From assembly GCA_020723765.1 (NCBI GenBank), contig DYIF01000002.1, forward strand, positions 1 through 64,000: a DNA stretch of 64,000 nt, in the 5' to 3' direction. Each line of letters begins with the position of its first letter. The stretch's first letter is position 1. Below the pieces are notes generated by a model. The model saw only the letters and a program-made list of their open reading frames with translations, was not told the DNA's origin and did no database searches. The translations under genes and the position numbers were made by a program. Origin of the DNA: Elusimicrobium minutum (GTDB lineage: Bacteria > Elusimicrobiota > Elusimicrobia > Elusimicrobiales > UBA9959). Shown one piece after another: positions 8,044 through 18,014 of this stretch.

Positions 8044-11000
8044 TTATTTTACAGCTTCCACTTTTTCTCCGACATCGCAGCTCATTTTAGCTATCTGCTC
8101 GTAAACCGACAATCTCCATCTGTATTCTTCTTCGGCTAACTTAGCCAATTTTTCGGCTATCTCGGGCTTAGACTGAAATAAGGATTTGAATCTTATTTCT
8201 CCCATAAGATAGTCTCTCAAAGAGTAAGTCGGTTTGGTAGGAGAATCTATTATAAGAGGATTTTTCCCTTCTTTTCTAAGTTTGGGATTAAACCTGTAGA
8301 GTATCCATCTTCCGCTTGCAACGGCTTTTTTCTGCTCGTTCATACCCTCGTTCATCGGTATTCCATGAGCTATGCAATGGGAGTAAGCTATGACTATGGC
8401 CGGTCCATCGTACTCCTCGGCTTCTTTTAAAGCTGTTAAAGTTTGCTGCATATTGGCGCCCATCGCTATCTGAGCGACATATACGTTACCATATGTCATC
8501 ATCATCATGCCCAAGTCTTTTTTGGGTAACGGTTTTCCTCCGGCAGCAAACTGAGCTATTGCGCCCAAAGGAGTAGATTTTGACATCTGTCCGCCGGTGT
8601 TGGAATAAACCTCGGTATCCAAAACTATGGCTTTTATATTTTTACCGCTTGCCATAACATGGTCCAAACCGCCGTAACCTATATCGTAAGCCCAGCCGTC
8701 TCCGCCGACTATCCATACCGATTTTTTTATAAGATAATCAGCCGCGTTTAATAAAGCTTTCGCTTTATCGCTATTTTTAGAAGAAAGGATGTTTTTAAGC
8801 TCGTTAACTCTTCCTCTCTGTTTTTCTATCTCGACCCAATTATCTTGTTTTGAGTTTATGATTTCGTCTACTATGGGCTTGTTAATTTCGGTTTTAAGTT
8901 CTTTCAAAAGATTAATCGCATATTCGTATAAACTATCGTAAGCAAGCCTCATACCGAGCCCAAACTCAGCGTTATCTTCAAACAAAGAGTTTGACCAGAC
9001 CGGTCCTTTCCCATCGTTTCTAACGCAATAGGGGGTGGTCGGAAGATTTCCGCCGTATATGGAGGAACAACCGGTGGCGTTTGCTATGGTCAAATGGTCT
9101 CCGTATAACTGAGATAAAAGTTTAACATAAGGCGTCTCGCCGCAACCCGCGCATGCTCCTGAAAACTCAAACAAAGGTCTTACAAGCTGGCTGCCTTTAA
9201 TGGTAAACCTGTTTGTTTTTTCGCTTCCTTTATCTTGAATTTTAAGGAAGAACTCCCAGTTTTTCCTTTCGGTTTCTCTCAAAGGAATTTGAGGATGCAT
9301 ATTTATGGCTTTTTTGCCGGTCTCTTTACCGTCTTTTCTTTCTTTTGCCGGGCAGTTATAAACGCAGGCTCCGCAACCCGTACAATCTTCAACCGAAACC
9401 TGAACGGTAAATTTAAGACCTTTCAAATCGCCTTTTCCTTCCGCGGATTTAAAAGTGGAAGGAGCGTTTTTTAAATCGGATTCTTCGTAAGCTTTAAGCC
9501 TTATTACGGCATGAGGACATACCAGAGAACAAATACCGCATTGTATGCAAAGCTCGGGTTCCCAAACCGGAACTTCTAAAGCGATGTTTCTCTTTTCATA
9601 CTGAGTGGTGGCGGTAGGATATGTTCCGTCAACCGGGAATTTTGAAACCGGAATATTGTCCCCGTGATAAGATATCATTTCGCATGTTACGTTTTTTACA
9701 AAATCCGGCATATCATCGGTTAATCTGCAAGGAGAAAAAGGTATGCTGGATGTCACTTTTTCCGGATATTTAACCTCTTCTATCGCGCTAACCGTTTCAT
9801 CCACAGCTTTCCAGTTCTTCTCGACCACATCCATGCCTTTTCTTATATAGGTCTTTTTAATGGATTCTTTTATCGCATTTATCGCTTCGTCTTTCGGAAG
9901 AACTCCTGATATGGCGAAAAAGGCGGTCTGCATTATGACGTTTATTCTCGAACCCATTCCTACTTTTTTGGCTATCTCGGAAGCGTTTATAACATAGAAT
10001 TTGGCTTTTTTGTCTATTATAAGTTTCTGTACATGAGCCGGTATTTTATCCCATACCTCTTTAGAGTTATAAGGACTGTTTAATAAAAACACTCCGCCGT
10101 TTTCAAGTTTCTCGGCCATTTCGTATTTTTCAAGAAAAGAAAACTGATGGCAGCCGACAAAGTTCGCTCTGTTTATGAGATAAGGGGCTCTTATGTATTC
10201 CTTACCGAATCTTACGTGAGAAACCGTCAAAGAACCGGCTTTCTTTGAGTCGTAAACGAAATAACCCTGAGCGTAATTTTCGGTTTCTTCGCTTATTATC
10301 TTTATGGTGTTTTTATTTGCGCCTATGGTACCGTCCGAACCCAAACCGAAAAATAACGCTTTAAAAGTATCTTTAGATTCGACATTAAAATTATCGTCCC
10401 AATCTAAACTTAGATTTGTAACGTCGTCTTTTATGCCGACGGTAAAATTGTTTTTCGGTTCTTTGGAATTTAAGTTATCGTAAACCGCTTTTGCCATAGC
10501 CGGGTTAAATTCCTTTGAACCCAATCCGTATCTTCCGCCTATTATCAAAGGCATATTTTTTATTTTACCTTCCATATATCCTTTGGTAACCGCATCTACC
10601 ACATCCAGATACAAAGGCTCTCCGGTAGCTCCGGGTTCTTTGGTTCTATCCATTACCGCTATTTTCTTTACGGTTTTCGGAAGCGTATTTAAGAAATGTT
10701 CGACAGAAAAAGGCCTGTAAACCCTAACTTTTATTACTCCTACCTTTTCTCCTTTTTTATTAAGATATTTTACGGTTTCCTCTACCACATCGGCACCGCT
10801 TGCCATTATAACTATTACATTTTCGGCGTTAGGATCTCCTACATAATCGAAAAGGTTATATTTTCTTCCGGTAAGTTTTTCAAATTCCTTAAATGTTTCC
10901 TCGAATATTTTGGGCATATCGTTATAAAATTTATTTACCGCTTCTCTTCCCTGGAAAAAGACATCCGGATTTTGAGCGGTTCCTCTCATAGCCGGCCTTT

Positions 11001-11637
11001 CGGGATTTAGTCCTCTCTTTCTATGCTCGGCTATAAGATTCTCATCTAAAAATTTTCTCATATCTTCAAAAGATATGACATCCACCATATTAAGCTCGTG
11101 CGAAGTTCTAAATCCGTCGAAGAAATGCAAAACGGGAACCCTTCCTCTGAGAGTGGCTTTTTGAGCTATTAAAGCGAAATCCATAGCTTCCTGAGAATTT
11201 GCGCTTGCAAGCAACGACCACCCCGTTTGTCTGGTCGCCATAACGTCGCTATGGTCTCCGAATATAGATAATGCGTGAGTCGCAACCGCTCTTGCCGAAA
11301 CATGGAAAACGGTAGATGTAAGCTCTCCCGCTATCTTATACATGTTTGGTATCATCAAAAGCAAACCTTGAGATGCCGTAAAAGTTGTCGTCAAAGCTCC
11401 GGATGTCAAAGAACCGTGAACCGCGCCGCTTGCCCCTCCCTCCGACTGCATCTCTATTACATTTGGAACAAGACCCCATATATTTTTCTCGCCTTTTGCC
11501 GATTTCAAATCCGACAATTCTCCCATAACGCTTGAAGGAGTTATGGGATATATGGCTATTACCTCGTTTGTCGCATGGGCGACATAAGCGGTGGCGGTAT
11601 TTCCGTCCATCGCCTGCATATTTTTGGATTTTGACAT
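8044..11637 (-). CDS. nifJ: Pyruvate:ferredoxin (flavodoxin) oxidoreductase, single-chain
   Basis: 1197 residues, the usual length of the fused homodimeric enzyme. It oxidatively decarboxylates pyruvate with CoA to acetyl-CoA, CO2 and reduced ferredoxin/flavodoxin. Visible features in order: N-terminal pyruvate-binding domain (YPITPSSVMGELSD near residue 30), CoA-binding domain, two [4Fe-4S] motifs CIQCGICSLVCP (~692-703) and CTGCGACVYNCP (~747-758), a further cluster-binding CAGCGE (~825), and the TPP-binding domain with GGDGWAYDIGYGG (~978). Strong Shine-Dalgarno GAGGAGG precedes the ATG and a good promoter (11684-11712) lies upstream. It diverges from the NfnAB-like pair, consistent with ferredoxin-based redox balance in an anaerobe. 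Confidence 0.97.
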   Translation of the reverse strand: MSKSKNMQAMDGNTATAYVAHATNEVIAIYPITPSSVMGELSDLKSAKGEKNIWGLVPNVIEMQSEGGASGAVHGSLTSGALTTTFTASQGLLLMIPNMYKIAGELTSTVFHVSARAVATHALSIFGDHSDVMATRQTGWSLLASANSQEAMDFALIAQKATLRGRVPVLHFFDGFRTSHELNMVDVISFEDMRKFLDENLIAEHRKRGLNPERPAMRGTAQNPDVFFQGREAVNKFYNDMPKIFEETFKEFEKLTGRKYNLFDYVGDPNAENVIVIMASGADVVEETVKYLNKKGEKVGVIKVRVYRPFSVEHFLNTLPKTVKKIAVMDRTKEPGATGEPLYLDVVDAVTKGYMEGKIKNMPLIIGGRYGLGSKEFNPAMAKAVYDNLNSKEPKNNFTVGIKDDVTNLSLDWDDNFNVESKDTFKALFFGLGSDGTIGANKNTIKIISEETENYAQGYFVYDSKKAGSLTVSHVRFGKEYIRAPYLINRANFVGCHQFSFLEKYEMAEKLENGGVFLLNSPYNSKEVWDKIPAHVQKLIIDKKAKFYVINASEIAKKVGMGSRINVIMQTAFFAISGVLPKDEAINAIKESIKKTYIRKGMDVVEKNWKAVDETVSAIEEVKYPEKVTSSIPFSPCRLTDDMPDFVKNVTCEMISYHGDNIPVSKFPVDGTYPTATTQYEKRNIALEVPVWEPELCIQCGICSLVCPHAVIRLKAYEESDLKNAPSTFKSAEGKGDLKGLKFTVQVSVEDCTGCGACVYNCPAKERKDGKETGKKAINMHPQIPLRETERKNWEFFLKIQDKGSEKTNRFTIKGSQLVRPLFEFSGACAGCGETPYVKLLSQLYGDHLTIANATGCSSIYGGNLPTTPYCVRNDGKGPVWSNSLFEDNAEFGLGMRLAYDSLYEYAINLLKELKTEINKPIVDEIINSKQDNWVEIEKQRGRVNELKNILSSKNSDKAKALLNAADYLIKKSVWIVGGDGWAYDIGYGGLDHVMASGKNIKAIVLDTEVYSNTGGQMSKSTPLGAIAQFAAGGKPLPKKDLGMMMMTYGNVYVAQIAMGANMQQTLTALKEAEEYDGPAIVIAYSHCIAHGIPMNEGMNEQKKAVASGRWILYRFNPKLRKEGKNPLIIDSPTKPTYSLRDYLMGEIRFKSLFQSKPEIAEKLAKLAEEEYRWRLSVYEQIAKMSCDVGEKVEAVK

Positions 11638-11683
11638 TTTTCCTCCTCGAAAAATACCGAAAAAATTTTATAGCTCCGTAATT

Positions 11684-11712
11684 ATTTTATCATTTTTTGC
11701 AAATATTGTAAA
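11684..11712 (-). promoter_or_regulatory. Promoter of the PFOR gene
   Basis: On the minus strand TTTACA (11707-11712) and TAAAAT (11684-11689) are separated by exactly 17 bases; each hexamer has one mismatch to consensus. Transcription would begin near 11677, giving a leader of about 40 bases with a GAGGAGG ribosome-binding site. The divergent Nfn genes must start transcription within the same 131-base gap, but I see only weaker plus-strand candidates (TTGTAA at 11706-11711). Confidence 0.6.
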
Positions 11713-11768
11713 ATAACTGGATAAGGTTTTATTTTAGTTTTTATATTAATATTATAAGGGGAGGAAGT

Positions 11769-13184
11769 ATGAATAAACCCAAAAGACCGAGCCCGAACTT
11801 AAAAAGAAACGAGGGAAGACATCAAGATCCTGTGGAAAGAACCAAAAATTTCGAAGAGGTGGCTTTGGGATTTAATATGGAAGAAGCTTTGACCGAGGCG
11901 GCAAGATGCCTGAACTGCAAAAACAAGCCCTGCGAACTTGCATGCCCGGTAAATGTAAAAATTCCGGAGTTTATAACCTCTCTATATCAAGAAGACATTC
12001 AATCTTCGGTCCTAAAAATATACGAAACGAGTTTATTCCCGGCCATATGCGGAAGAGTATGTCCGCAGGAAGAATACTGCGAAGCCGCCTGCGTTTTAAA
12101 GGATAAATTCGGCTCGGTCTCGATAGGAAGGCTTGAGCGATTTGTGGCGGATTACGCAAGGAAAAACAATATGCTTAAATTACCCGAATGCGATAAAGAT
12201 AACGGACTGAAAGTAGCATGCGTAGGCAGCGGCCCGGCATCTCTGGCAGTTGCGGCGGAACTAAGGAAAAAAGGATACGACGTAACGGTTTTCGAAGCGC
12301 TTCACGAGTACGGCGGAGTTTTAAGATACGGCATTCCGACCTTTAGATTGCCCAGAGAAGTAATAGATTTTGAAGTTGAAAATTTAAAAAAGATGGGAGT
12401 TAAATTTATAAAAAACGTTTTAATAGGAAAATCGATATCCTTAGACGAAATAAGAAAAGACTTCGATGCGGTTTTCATCGGTAGCGGCGCCGGGCTTCCG
12501 TCTCCTTTGGGAGTTAACGGAGAAGACCTTATAGGAGTTTATAGCTCAAATGAATTTTTAACGAGAATCAATTTGATGAAGGGTTATAAATTCCCCGAGT
12601 ACGACACCCCGGTTTATGTCGGCAAAAAAGTAGTGGTGGTAGGCGGCGGAAACACCGCCATGGACTCCGCAAGATGCGCTAAGAGATTAAATCCCGAAAG
12701 CGTTACGGTTTTATACAGAAGAACCAAAGCCGAAATGCCGGCAAGAGCCGAAGAGATAGAAAACGCCATAGAAGAGGGAATTAAATTCGAATTTTTAACG
12801 GCGCCCGTAGAGCTTGAAGGAGACGAAAAAGGAAGGCTAAAAAGAGTCAAATGCATAAGAATGGAGTTAGGAGAGCCGGACTCAAGCGGTAGAAGAAAAC
12901 CCGTTCCGATCAAAGGAAGCGAATTTTATATTGAGGCCGACGTAATAATAGCGGCCATAGGACAAAGCCCCAATCCTTTAATACAACAAACTTCAAAAAT
13001 AGAAACCAATAAATGGAACTGTCTTGTGGTCAACGAAAAAGGGCAAACTTCAATCGAAGGAGTTTTTGCTGGCGGAGACGTCGTAAGAGGCGGCGCTACG
13101 GTGCTACTTGCGATGAAAGACGGAAAAACTGCTGCAAACGCGATAGACGAATATCTTAAATCTAAAACATCTAATAAAAACTAA
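11769..13184 (+). CDS. NfnB / GltA-type NADPH-binding flavoprotein (large subunit)
   Basis: 471 residues. The N-terminal part has cysteine-rich [4Fe-4S] motifs (CLNCKNKPCELACPVN; CGRVCPQEEYCEAAC), followed by two Rossmann nucleotide-binding domains: FAD (VACVGSGPASLAVA near residue 150) and NADPH (VVVVGGGNTAMDSARCAKR near residue 287). The C-terminal GQSPNPL... FAGGDVVRGGATVLLAMKDGK is the classical FAD-closing motif. The family includes glutamate synthase small subunit, but the immediate downstream ferredoxin-NADP reductase-like partner and the adjacent PFOR favour the electron-bifurcating NADH-dependent ferredoxin:NADP+ oxidoreductase (NfnAB). No gltB-type large subunit is nearby. Shine-Dalgarno GGGGAGGAAG precedes the ATG. 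Confidence 0.88.
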   Translation: MNKPKRPSPNLKRNEGRHQDPVERTKNFEEVALGFNMEEALTEAARCLNCKNKPCELACPVNVKIPEFITSLYQEDIQSSVLKIYETSLFPAICGRVCPQEEYCEAACVLKDKFGSVSIGRLERFVADYARKNNMLKLPECDKDNGLKVACVGSGPASLAVAAELRKKGYDVTVFEALHEYGGVLRYGIPTFRLPREVIDFEVENLKKMGVKFIKNVLIGKSISLDEIRKDFDAVFIGSGAGLPSPLGVNGEDLIGVYSSNEFLTRINLMKGYKFPEYDTPVYVGKKVVVVGGGNTAMDSARCAKRLNPESVTVLYRRTKAEMPARAEEIENAIEEGIKFEFLTAPVELEGDEKGRLKRVKCIRMELGEPDSSGRRKPVPIKGSEFYIEADVIIAAIGQSPNPLIQQTSKIETNKWNCLVVNEKGQTSIEGVFAGGDVVRGGATVLLAMKDGKTAANAIDEYLKSKTSNKN

Positions 13185-13198
13185 AACGGAGGTTATTT

Positions 13199-14065
13199 AT
13201 GTATAAACCGCAGGAAAAATATGAAATAATTGAAAAAAGAGACCTATCGGATGTTATATCCGAACATATTATCTATGCTCCCTTAATAGCACGCTCGGCC
13301 AAACCCGGACATTTTGTAATACTTATGAAAGACAATAACTCCGAAAGAATACCGGTTACGCTTGTGGATTGGAATAAAGACAAAGGGACGATAACCGTAA
13401 TTATTCAGTCGATAGGAAAATCGACCGCCGATATAAATTCTATGAAAAAAGGAGATTTCTTTTTAAACGTATCCGGACCTCTTGGGACTCCGGTGGAGGT
13501 TAAAAAAGTGGGAACCGTGGTGGGGATAGGCGGAGGAGTCGGAATAGCCGAGTTATATCCCATAGCTAAAGCTTTTAAAGAGGCCGGGAACAAAGTCATA
13601 TCCATACTGGGCGCCAGAAACAAAGACCTTCTTATATTGGAAAAAGAAACGAAAGAAATATCCGATGAAATTCTTATAACTACCGACGACGGAAGCTACG
13701 GAAAGAAAGGTGTCGTAACCGACGCGTTAAAAGAGTTATATGAAAGAGGAGAGAAGATTGATTCGGTATTTACCATAGGCCCGCTTATAATGATGAAATT
13801 TGTGGCGCTTGCGACAAAACCTCACTCGACGCCGACATACGCGAGCTTAAACCCCATAATGTTAGACGCTACCGGTATGTGCGGTGGTTGCAAGGTCGAA
13901 GTTGATGGAAAATTCAAATTCGCATGCGTAGACGGACCGATGTTTGACGCACATAAAGTTAACTTCGAATCGCTTTTAAAAAGGAATAACGCATTCAAAG
14001 AGTTTGAAGAACAAAGTTTAAAAGAATTCGAAAAAAAACATAACTGCAAAATCGGGCTTCATTAA
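13199..14065 (+). CDS. NfnA-like ferredoxin:NADP reductase subunit (sulfide dehydrogenase-like)
   Basis: 288 residues. An N-terminal FAD-binding beta barrel (residues ~1-95, with ARSAKPGHFVIL) is followed by an NAD-binding domain starting VGIGGGVGIAELYPIAKAF and a C-terminal [2Fe-2S] motif LDATGMCGGCKVEV...FACVDGP, with three cysteines and the preceding aspartate that NfnA proteins use as a cluster ligand. It follows the large subunit by 14 bases with its own GGAGG site. Together they would couple NADH and reduced ferredoxin from PFOR to NADPH formation. An alternative annotation is sulfide dehydrogenase subunit beta (SudB-type). Confidence 0.88.
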   Translation: MYKPQEKYEIIEKRDLSDVISEHIIYAPLIARSAKPGHFVILMKDNNSERIPVTLVDWNKDKGTITVIIQSIGKSTADINSMKKGDFFLNVSGPLGTPVEVKKVGTVVGIGGGVGIAELYPIAKAFKEAGNKVISILGARNKDLLILEKETKEISDEILITTDDGSYGKKGVVTDALKELYERGEKIDSVFTIGPLIMMKFVALATKPHSTPTYASLNPIMLDATGMCGGCKVEVDGKFKFACVDGPMFDAHKVNFESLLKRNNAFKEFEEQSLKEFEKKHNCKIGLH

Positions 14066-14069
14066 AAAA

Positions 14070-15305
14070 TTATTCGGTCCATTTTTCTAAAAGCTTTAGC
14101 GAAACTTCAAACGATTTTAGCATCGAATCCAGAGATATCCATTCGTAGGGACCGTGATAATTATAACCTCCGGTAAATATGTTCGGAGTGGGAAGCCCCA
14201 TAAAAGAAAGACGAGAACCGTCGGTCCCCCCTCTCACCGGCTTTATTTTATAATCTATACCGACATTTTTAATTGCGGATATCAGTTTTTCCATAACTTC
14301 CGGGTATTTATCTATAACCTCTTTCATATTTCTATACTGCTCTTTAAATTCCAGCTTTATATCCGCAAGAGGATATTTGTATCTTTTTTCTTCCGCTATT
14401 TTCAAAAGAAGGTTTTCCATATATTTAAGTTTTTTTATGTCGTGTTCTCTGACTATGCCGCTTGCCTTGGCATAACTTACATCTCCTTTTATCTCGTCGA
14501 ACATTATAAAACCGTCGTAATTTTCGGTATTTTCGGGCATCATATTTTCGGGCCATGAGGATATTATATCGGATATTATTCTAACCGCGTTAGCCATCTG
14601 GTTTTTTGCGCTTCCGGGGTGAACGCTTTTACCTTTAACTTCTATACTAACACCATCCGCGTTAAAAGTTTCTTTTTCTATGGTACCTTTTAGATCTCCG
14701 TCTAAGGTATAGCCGAACTCGGCATCCAATTTTTTCAAATCCAATTTTTCAACCCCCTTTCCTATTTCTTCATCGGGGGTAAAAAGTATTCTAAAATTAG
14801 GATATTTTATCTTTTCCTTGTTCTTTAATAGATATTCCGCCAATGTCATTATTATCGCTATCCCGGCTTTATTATCCGCTCCCAACAAAGAATTTCCGGA
14901 AGCCGTAAGGATATCGTCGCCTATATGCTCGGAAAGAGCGGGACAGTTTTTCTCGTCTATATATACTCCTCTTCCTATGTTTATTTTTCCCCCCCTGTAA
15001 TTTCTGTGAATCTTAACCCGCACATTTTTACCCGAATAAGCCGGGGCCGTATCCATATGAGCTATAAAAGCTATTTTCCTTTTCGAACCGCAGTTTGAAT
15101 CTATTTTTCCAAAAACATAAGAATATTTGTCCATAAAACTATTTTTAACCCCTATTTCTTTTAATTCTTTCAGTAGTTTTTGGGCGAAATCTTTTTGAGT
15201 TTTTGTTGAAGGATATGTCGAAGATGCAGGATCCGATTGAGTATCTATAGCGACGTATCTTTTCAATCTTTCAAACATTTTCTCTTTTATAATTTTTTTA
15301 TCCAT
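14070..15305 (-). CDS. pepT: Peptidase T (tripeptide aminopeptidase, M20B)
   Basis: 411 residues, normal length for PepT. Zinc-ligand and catalytic motifs are visible: AFIAHMDTAPAYSG (~80-93), SLLGADNKAGIAI (~139-151), FTPDEEIGKGV (~174-184), HPGSAKNQMANAVR in the dimerisation domain, and GGTDGSRLSFMGLPTPNIFTGGYNYHGPYEW near the C-terminus. It removes the N-terminal residue of tripeptides in the cytoplasm, in line with the other peptidases in the window. It converges on the Nfn genes with only four bases between stops, and diverges from the phosphate genes. Confidence 0.95.
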   Translation of the reverse strand: MDKKIIKEKMFERLKRYVAIDTQSDPASSTYPSTKTQKDFAQKLLKELKEIGVKNSFMDKYSYVFGKIDSNCGSKRKIAFIAHMDTAPAYSGKNVRVKIHRNYRGGKINIGRGVYIDEKNCPALSEHIGDDILTASGNSLLGADNKAGIAIIMTLAEYLLKNKEKIKYPNFRILFTPDEEIGKGVEKLDLKKLDAEFGYTLDGDLKGTIEKETFNADGVSIEVKGKSVHPGSAKNQMANAVRIISDIISSWPENMMPENTENYDGFIMFDEIKGDVSYAKASGIVREHDIKKLKYMENLLLKIAEEKRYKYPLADIKLEFKEQYRNMKEVIDKYPEVMEKLISAIKNVGIDYKIKPVRGGTDGSRLSFMGLPTPNIFTGGYNYHGPYEWISLDSMLKSFEVSLKLLEKWTE

Positions 15306-15380
15306 AAAATCCTCCGTATCGATTTTTTATTACCTTATAAATTATATATAATTTTATTATACGAGCCTAACGGAGGTAAG

Positions 15381-16004
15381 ATGGCCTTAATACCGAAAGA
15401 AACCAAATTCTTCGATATGACCGTGGAACAGATAAAAGTAATAGAGGATTCGGTCAATCATTTAAAAAACATAGTTAAAAACGAAGACTTTTCGGAAGAT
15501 TCCATAAAAAAGATCAAAGAAATGGAACAGCACTGCGATACTATTTCCCATGAAATAATAGACGTATTAAACGAAACTTTTTTAACTCCGATAGATAGGG
15601 AAGACATACACAAGCTCGTAAACGAAATAGACGATATAATGGACTTAATAAACGTTTTGTCGAACAGATTATACATATATAAAATAAAATCGGTAAAAGA
15701 CACATTTCTCCCGGAGTTTATAGAAAACATATCCGAAGCGGTAACCGCGGTCGGAAACGCCGTAACAAGTTTAAAAGAAATCAAAAAAACCAGAAGAATA
15801 CTTGAGTATTGCATAGAAATAAACAGGCTTGAAAACAGCGGCGATTCCATAAGAGAAAAAGCCATAATGAATCTTTTTGAAAAGGAAAAAGACCCGATAA
15901 ACGTAATCAAATGGAAAGAAATATACGAGGTTTCCGAAACCATACTCGACGCGTGCGAAAAGGTTGCGAGAACCATAGAAGAGGTTTTGGTAAAAAATGG
16001 ATAA
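15381..16004 (+). CDS. DUF47/PhoU-like accessory protein of PiT phosphate transport
   Basis: 207 residues starting at the ATG at 15381, which follows CGGAGG; the upstream in-frame extension to 15237 lacks a ribosome-binding site and would overlap pepT. The protein is all-helical, with the DUF47 pattern of charged helices (KNIVKNEDFSEDSIKKIKEMEQHCDTISHEIIDVLNETFLTPIDREDIHKL near residues 28-75 contains the family core T-P-I-D-R-E-D-I). DUF47 proteins are PhoU relatives that accompany and probably regulate PiT transporters. It overlaps the PiT gene by eight bases. Confidence 0.9.
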   Translation: MALIPKETKFFDMTVEQIKVIEDSVNHLKNIVKNEDFSEDSIKKIKEMEQHCDTISHEIIDVLNETFLTPIDREDIHKLVNEIDDIMDLINVLSNRLYIYKIKSVKDTFLPEFIENISEAVTAVGNAVTSLKEIKKTRRILEYCIEINRLENSGDSIREKAIMNLFEKEKDPINVIKWKEIYEVSETILDACEKVARTIEEVLVKNG

Positions 16005-16995
16005 TAACATAATAATAGTATCTATAATAATATTCATAGCTCTTGTGTTCGATTTCTATAACGGAGCAAACGATGCCGCTAACTCCATATCCACTATAGT
16101 AGCGACAAAAGTGTTAAGACCTTTTCATGCAGTTTTATGGGCCGCTTTTTTTAACTTTGTCTCGTTTCTGATATTAGGAACGGCAGTCGCAAAAACAATA
16201 GGAAAAGGGATAATAGACATAAATATAGTGGATAATACATTAATAGCTTCCGCTATGATAGGGGCTTCGCTGTGGACCATGATATGTACTAAAATAGGGC
16301 TTCCGATAAGCGCCTCACACGCATTAGTAGGCGGATTAGTCGGATCTGCTATAGTTAAAGCCGGAATTAACTCACTTATACCTTCAGGCATATATAAGAT
16401 AGCAATATTTATAGTCCTTTCACCAATAATAGGAGCTTTATTAGGTTTAGTTATAATGATAATTCTTTTTAATATTTTCCAAAAATCTAAACCTTATAAA
16501 ATAGAAAATATATTTAAGAAAGGACAGCTTGTTTCCTCCGCCTTATATTCAATAGGACATGGTGGAAACGATGCCCAGAAAACCGCGGGTATAATAGCTA
16601 CACTGCTTTTCAGTAATGGATATTTAGGTGATAGCTTTTATATACCGACATGGGTTGCTCTTTTGTCTTACTTTACAATAGCTCTTGGAACTCTGGCCGG
16701 AGGATGGAAGGTAGTAAATACTTTGGGACATAAACTAACCAAACTAAGACCTGTTGATGGTTTTGCGGCCGAACTGGGTGCCGCAATAACCCTACACTCT
16801 GTTACGCTTTTAGGAATACCGGTAAGCACAACCCATACGATTACAGGATCAATAATAGGTGTAGGCGCTATTAAAAGAATACACTCAGTAAGATGGGGTG
16901 TGTCCAAACGGATAATATGGGCTTGGATTTTAACTATTCCCGGTAGCGCTTTAGTAGCCGCCGCGTCTATATATATTATAAATTTTTTTAAATAA
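15997..16995 (+). CDS. PiT-family low-affinity inorganic phosphate transporter
   Basis: 332 residues with about ten membrane helices. The duplicated PiT signature is clear: DFYNGANDAANSISTIVATKVL near residue 20 and the second copy GHGGNDAQKTAGIIATLLF near residue 185, plus PISASHALVGGLVG and PVSTTHTITGSIIGVGA. It imports phosphate (as metal-phosphate) with protons or sodium. Overlap with the DUF47 gene indicates one functional unit. The downstream aldolase follows after 19 bases and may be co-transcribed. Confidence 0.95.
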   Translation: MDNNIIIVSIIIFIALVFDFYNGANDAANSISTIVATKVLRPFHAVLWAAFFNFVSFLILGTAVAKTIGKGIIDINIVDNTLIASAMIGASLWTMICTKIGLPISASHALVGGLVGSAIVKAGINSLIPSGIYKIAIFIVLSPIIGALLGLVIMIILFNIFQKSKPYKIENIFKKGQLVSSALYSIGHGGNDAQKTAGIIATLLFSNGYLGDSFYIPTWVALLSYFTIALGTLAGGWKVVNTLGHKLTKLRPVDGFAAELGAAITLHSVTLLGIPVSTTHTITGSIIGVGAIKRIHSVRWGVSKRIIWAWILTIPGSALVAAASIYIINFFK

Positions 16996-17014
16996 AATTT
17001 ATTAAGGAGGAATT

Positions 17015-17989
17015 ATGGTATCTTATAAAGAATTAGGGTTTGTAAACACGAAAGAGATGTTTAAGGACGCGATGAAAAACGGTTATGCCGTTCCCGCTTA
17101 TAATTTTAACAATATGGAACAACTTCAGGCTATAATTACCGCTTGCGTAAGGTCTCGCTCCCCTGTAATACTTCAAGTCTCCAAAGGCGCAAGAGATTAC
17201 GCAAACTCCACTTTACTTAGATGGATGGGAAAAGGCGCGATAGAGATGATGAAAGAAATGACCGACAAACCCATACCGATCGCTCTCCACTTAGACCACG
17301 GAGATTCATTTGAACTATGCAAATCATGCATAGATAACGGGTTTTCCTCCGTTATGATAGACGGTTCTCATCTTACATACGAGGAAAATGTGGCTCTAAC
17401 GAAAAAGGTTGTGGAATACGCCCACAAATACGACGTTACTGTGGAAGGAGAATTGGGAGTTCTGGCCGGTATAGAAGAACATGTTTCAAGCGAAAAATCT
17501 CATTATACAAATCCTAACGATGTGGAAGATTTCGTTAAAAAAACAGGGGTTGATTCCCTTGCCATATCTATAGGAACAAGCCACGGAGCTTATAAATTTA
17601 AAGTAAAACCGGGAGAATCCGTCCCCCCACTAAGATTTGACATACTTGAAGAAATAGAAAAAAGAATTCCCGGTTTTCCAATAGTTCTTCATGGGGCTTC
17701 AAGCGTTTTACAAGAATATATAGAAATGATAAACAAATACGGCGGTAAAATGGACAACGCGGTAGGAATTCCGGAAGAACAATTAAGAAAAGCTGCAAAA
17801 TCCTCGGTATGCAAAATAAACATAGACTCTGACGGAAGACTGGTCATGACTGCCATAATAAGAAAAATATTTGCGGAAAAACCTCAAGAGTTCGACCCGA
17901 GAAAATACCTGGGACCGGCCAGAGAAGAGCTTATAAAAATGTATATCAATAAAAACGAGAGAGTTTTGGGTTCGGCTAACAGAGTATAA
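17015..17989 (+). CDS. fba: Class II fructose-bisphosphate aldolase
   Basis: 324 residues. Class II (zinc) aldolase motifs: N-terminal VPAYNFNNMEQLQAI, ALHLDHG with D94-H95 (catalytic Asp and zinc His), GFSSVMIDGSHL, VEGELGVLAGIEE, ISIGTSHGAYKF (zinc His), VLHGASSV (third zinc His), and KINIDSDGRL. It interconverts fructose 1,6-bisphosphate with DHAP and glyceraldehyde 3-phosphate. It resembles the ~310-330 residue bacterial FbaA/GatY-related group. AGGAGG precedes the ATG. The next gene, transketolase, follows after 25 bases with AGGAGG, so the two sugar-phosphate enzymes are likely co-expressed. Confidence 0.95.
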   Translation: MVSYKELGFVNTKEMFKDAMKNGYAVPAYNFNNMEQLQAIITACVRSRSPVILQVSKGARDYANSTLLRWMGKGAIEMMKEMTDKPIPIALHLDHGDSFELCKSCIDNGFSSVMIDGSHLTYEENVALTKKVVEYAHKYDVTVEGELGVLAGIEEHVSSEKSHYTNPNDVEDFVKKTGVDSLAISIGTSHGAYKFKVKPGESVPPLRFDILEEIEKRIPGFPIVLHGASSVLQEYIEMINKYGGKMDNAVGIPEEQLRKAAKSSVCKINIDSDGRLVMTAIIRKIFAEKPQEFDPRKYLGPAREELIKMYINKNERVLGSANRV

Positions 17990-18014
17990 GAGATAATTTT
18001 TATTAGGAGGAAAA

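Noticed and set aside
15237-15380. Longer start for the DUF47 protein
   Set aside because: The extension has no ribosome-binding site, encodes atypical residues and would overlap pepT; ATG at 15381 has CGGAGG in front.
15458-15976. 172-codon open frame opposite the DUF47 gene
   Set aside because: Antisense shadow of a clear, conserved gene; composition is Ser/Phe/Ile-rich as expected from reading the opposite strand.
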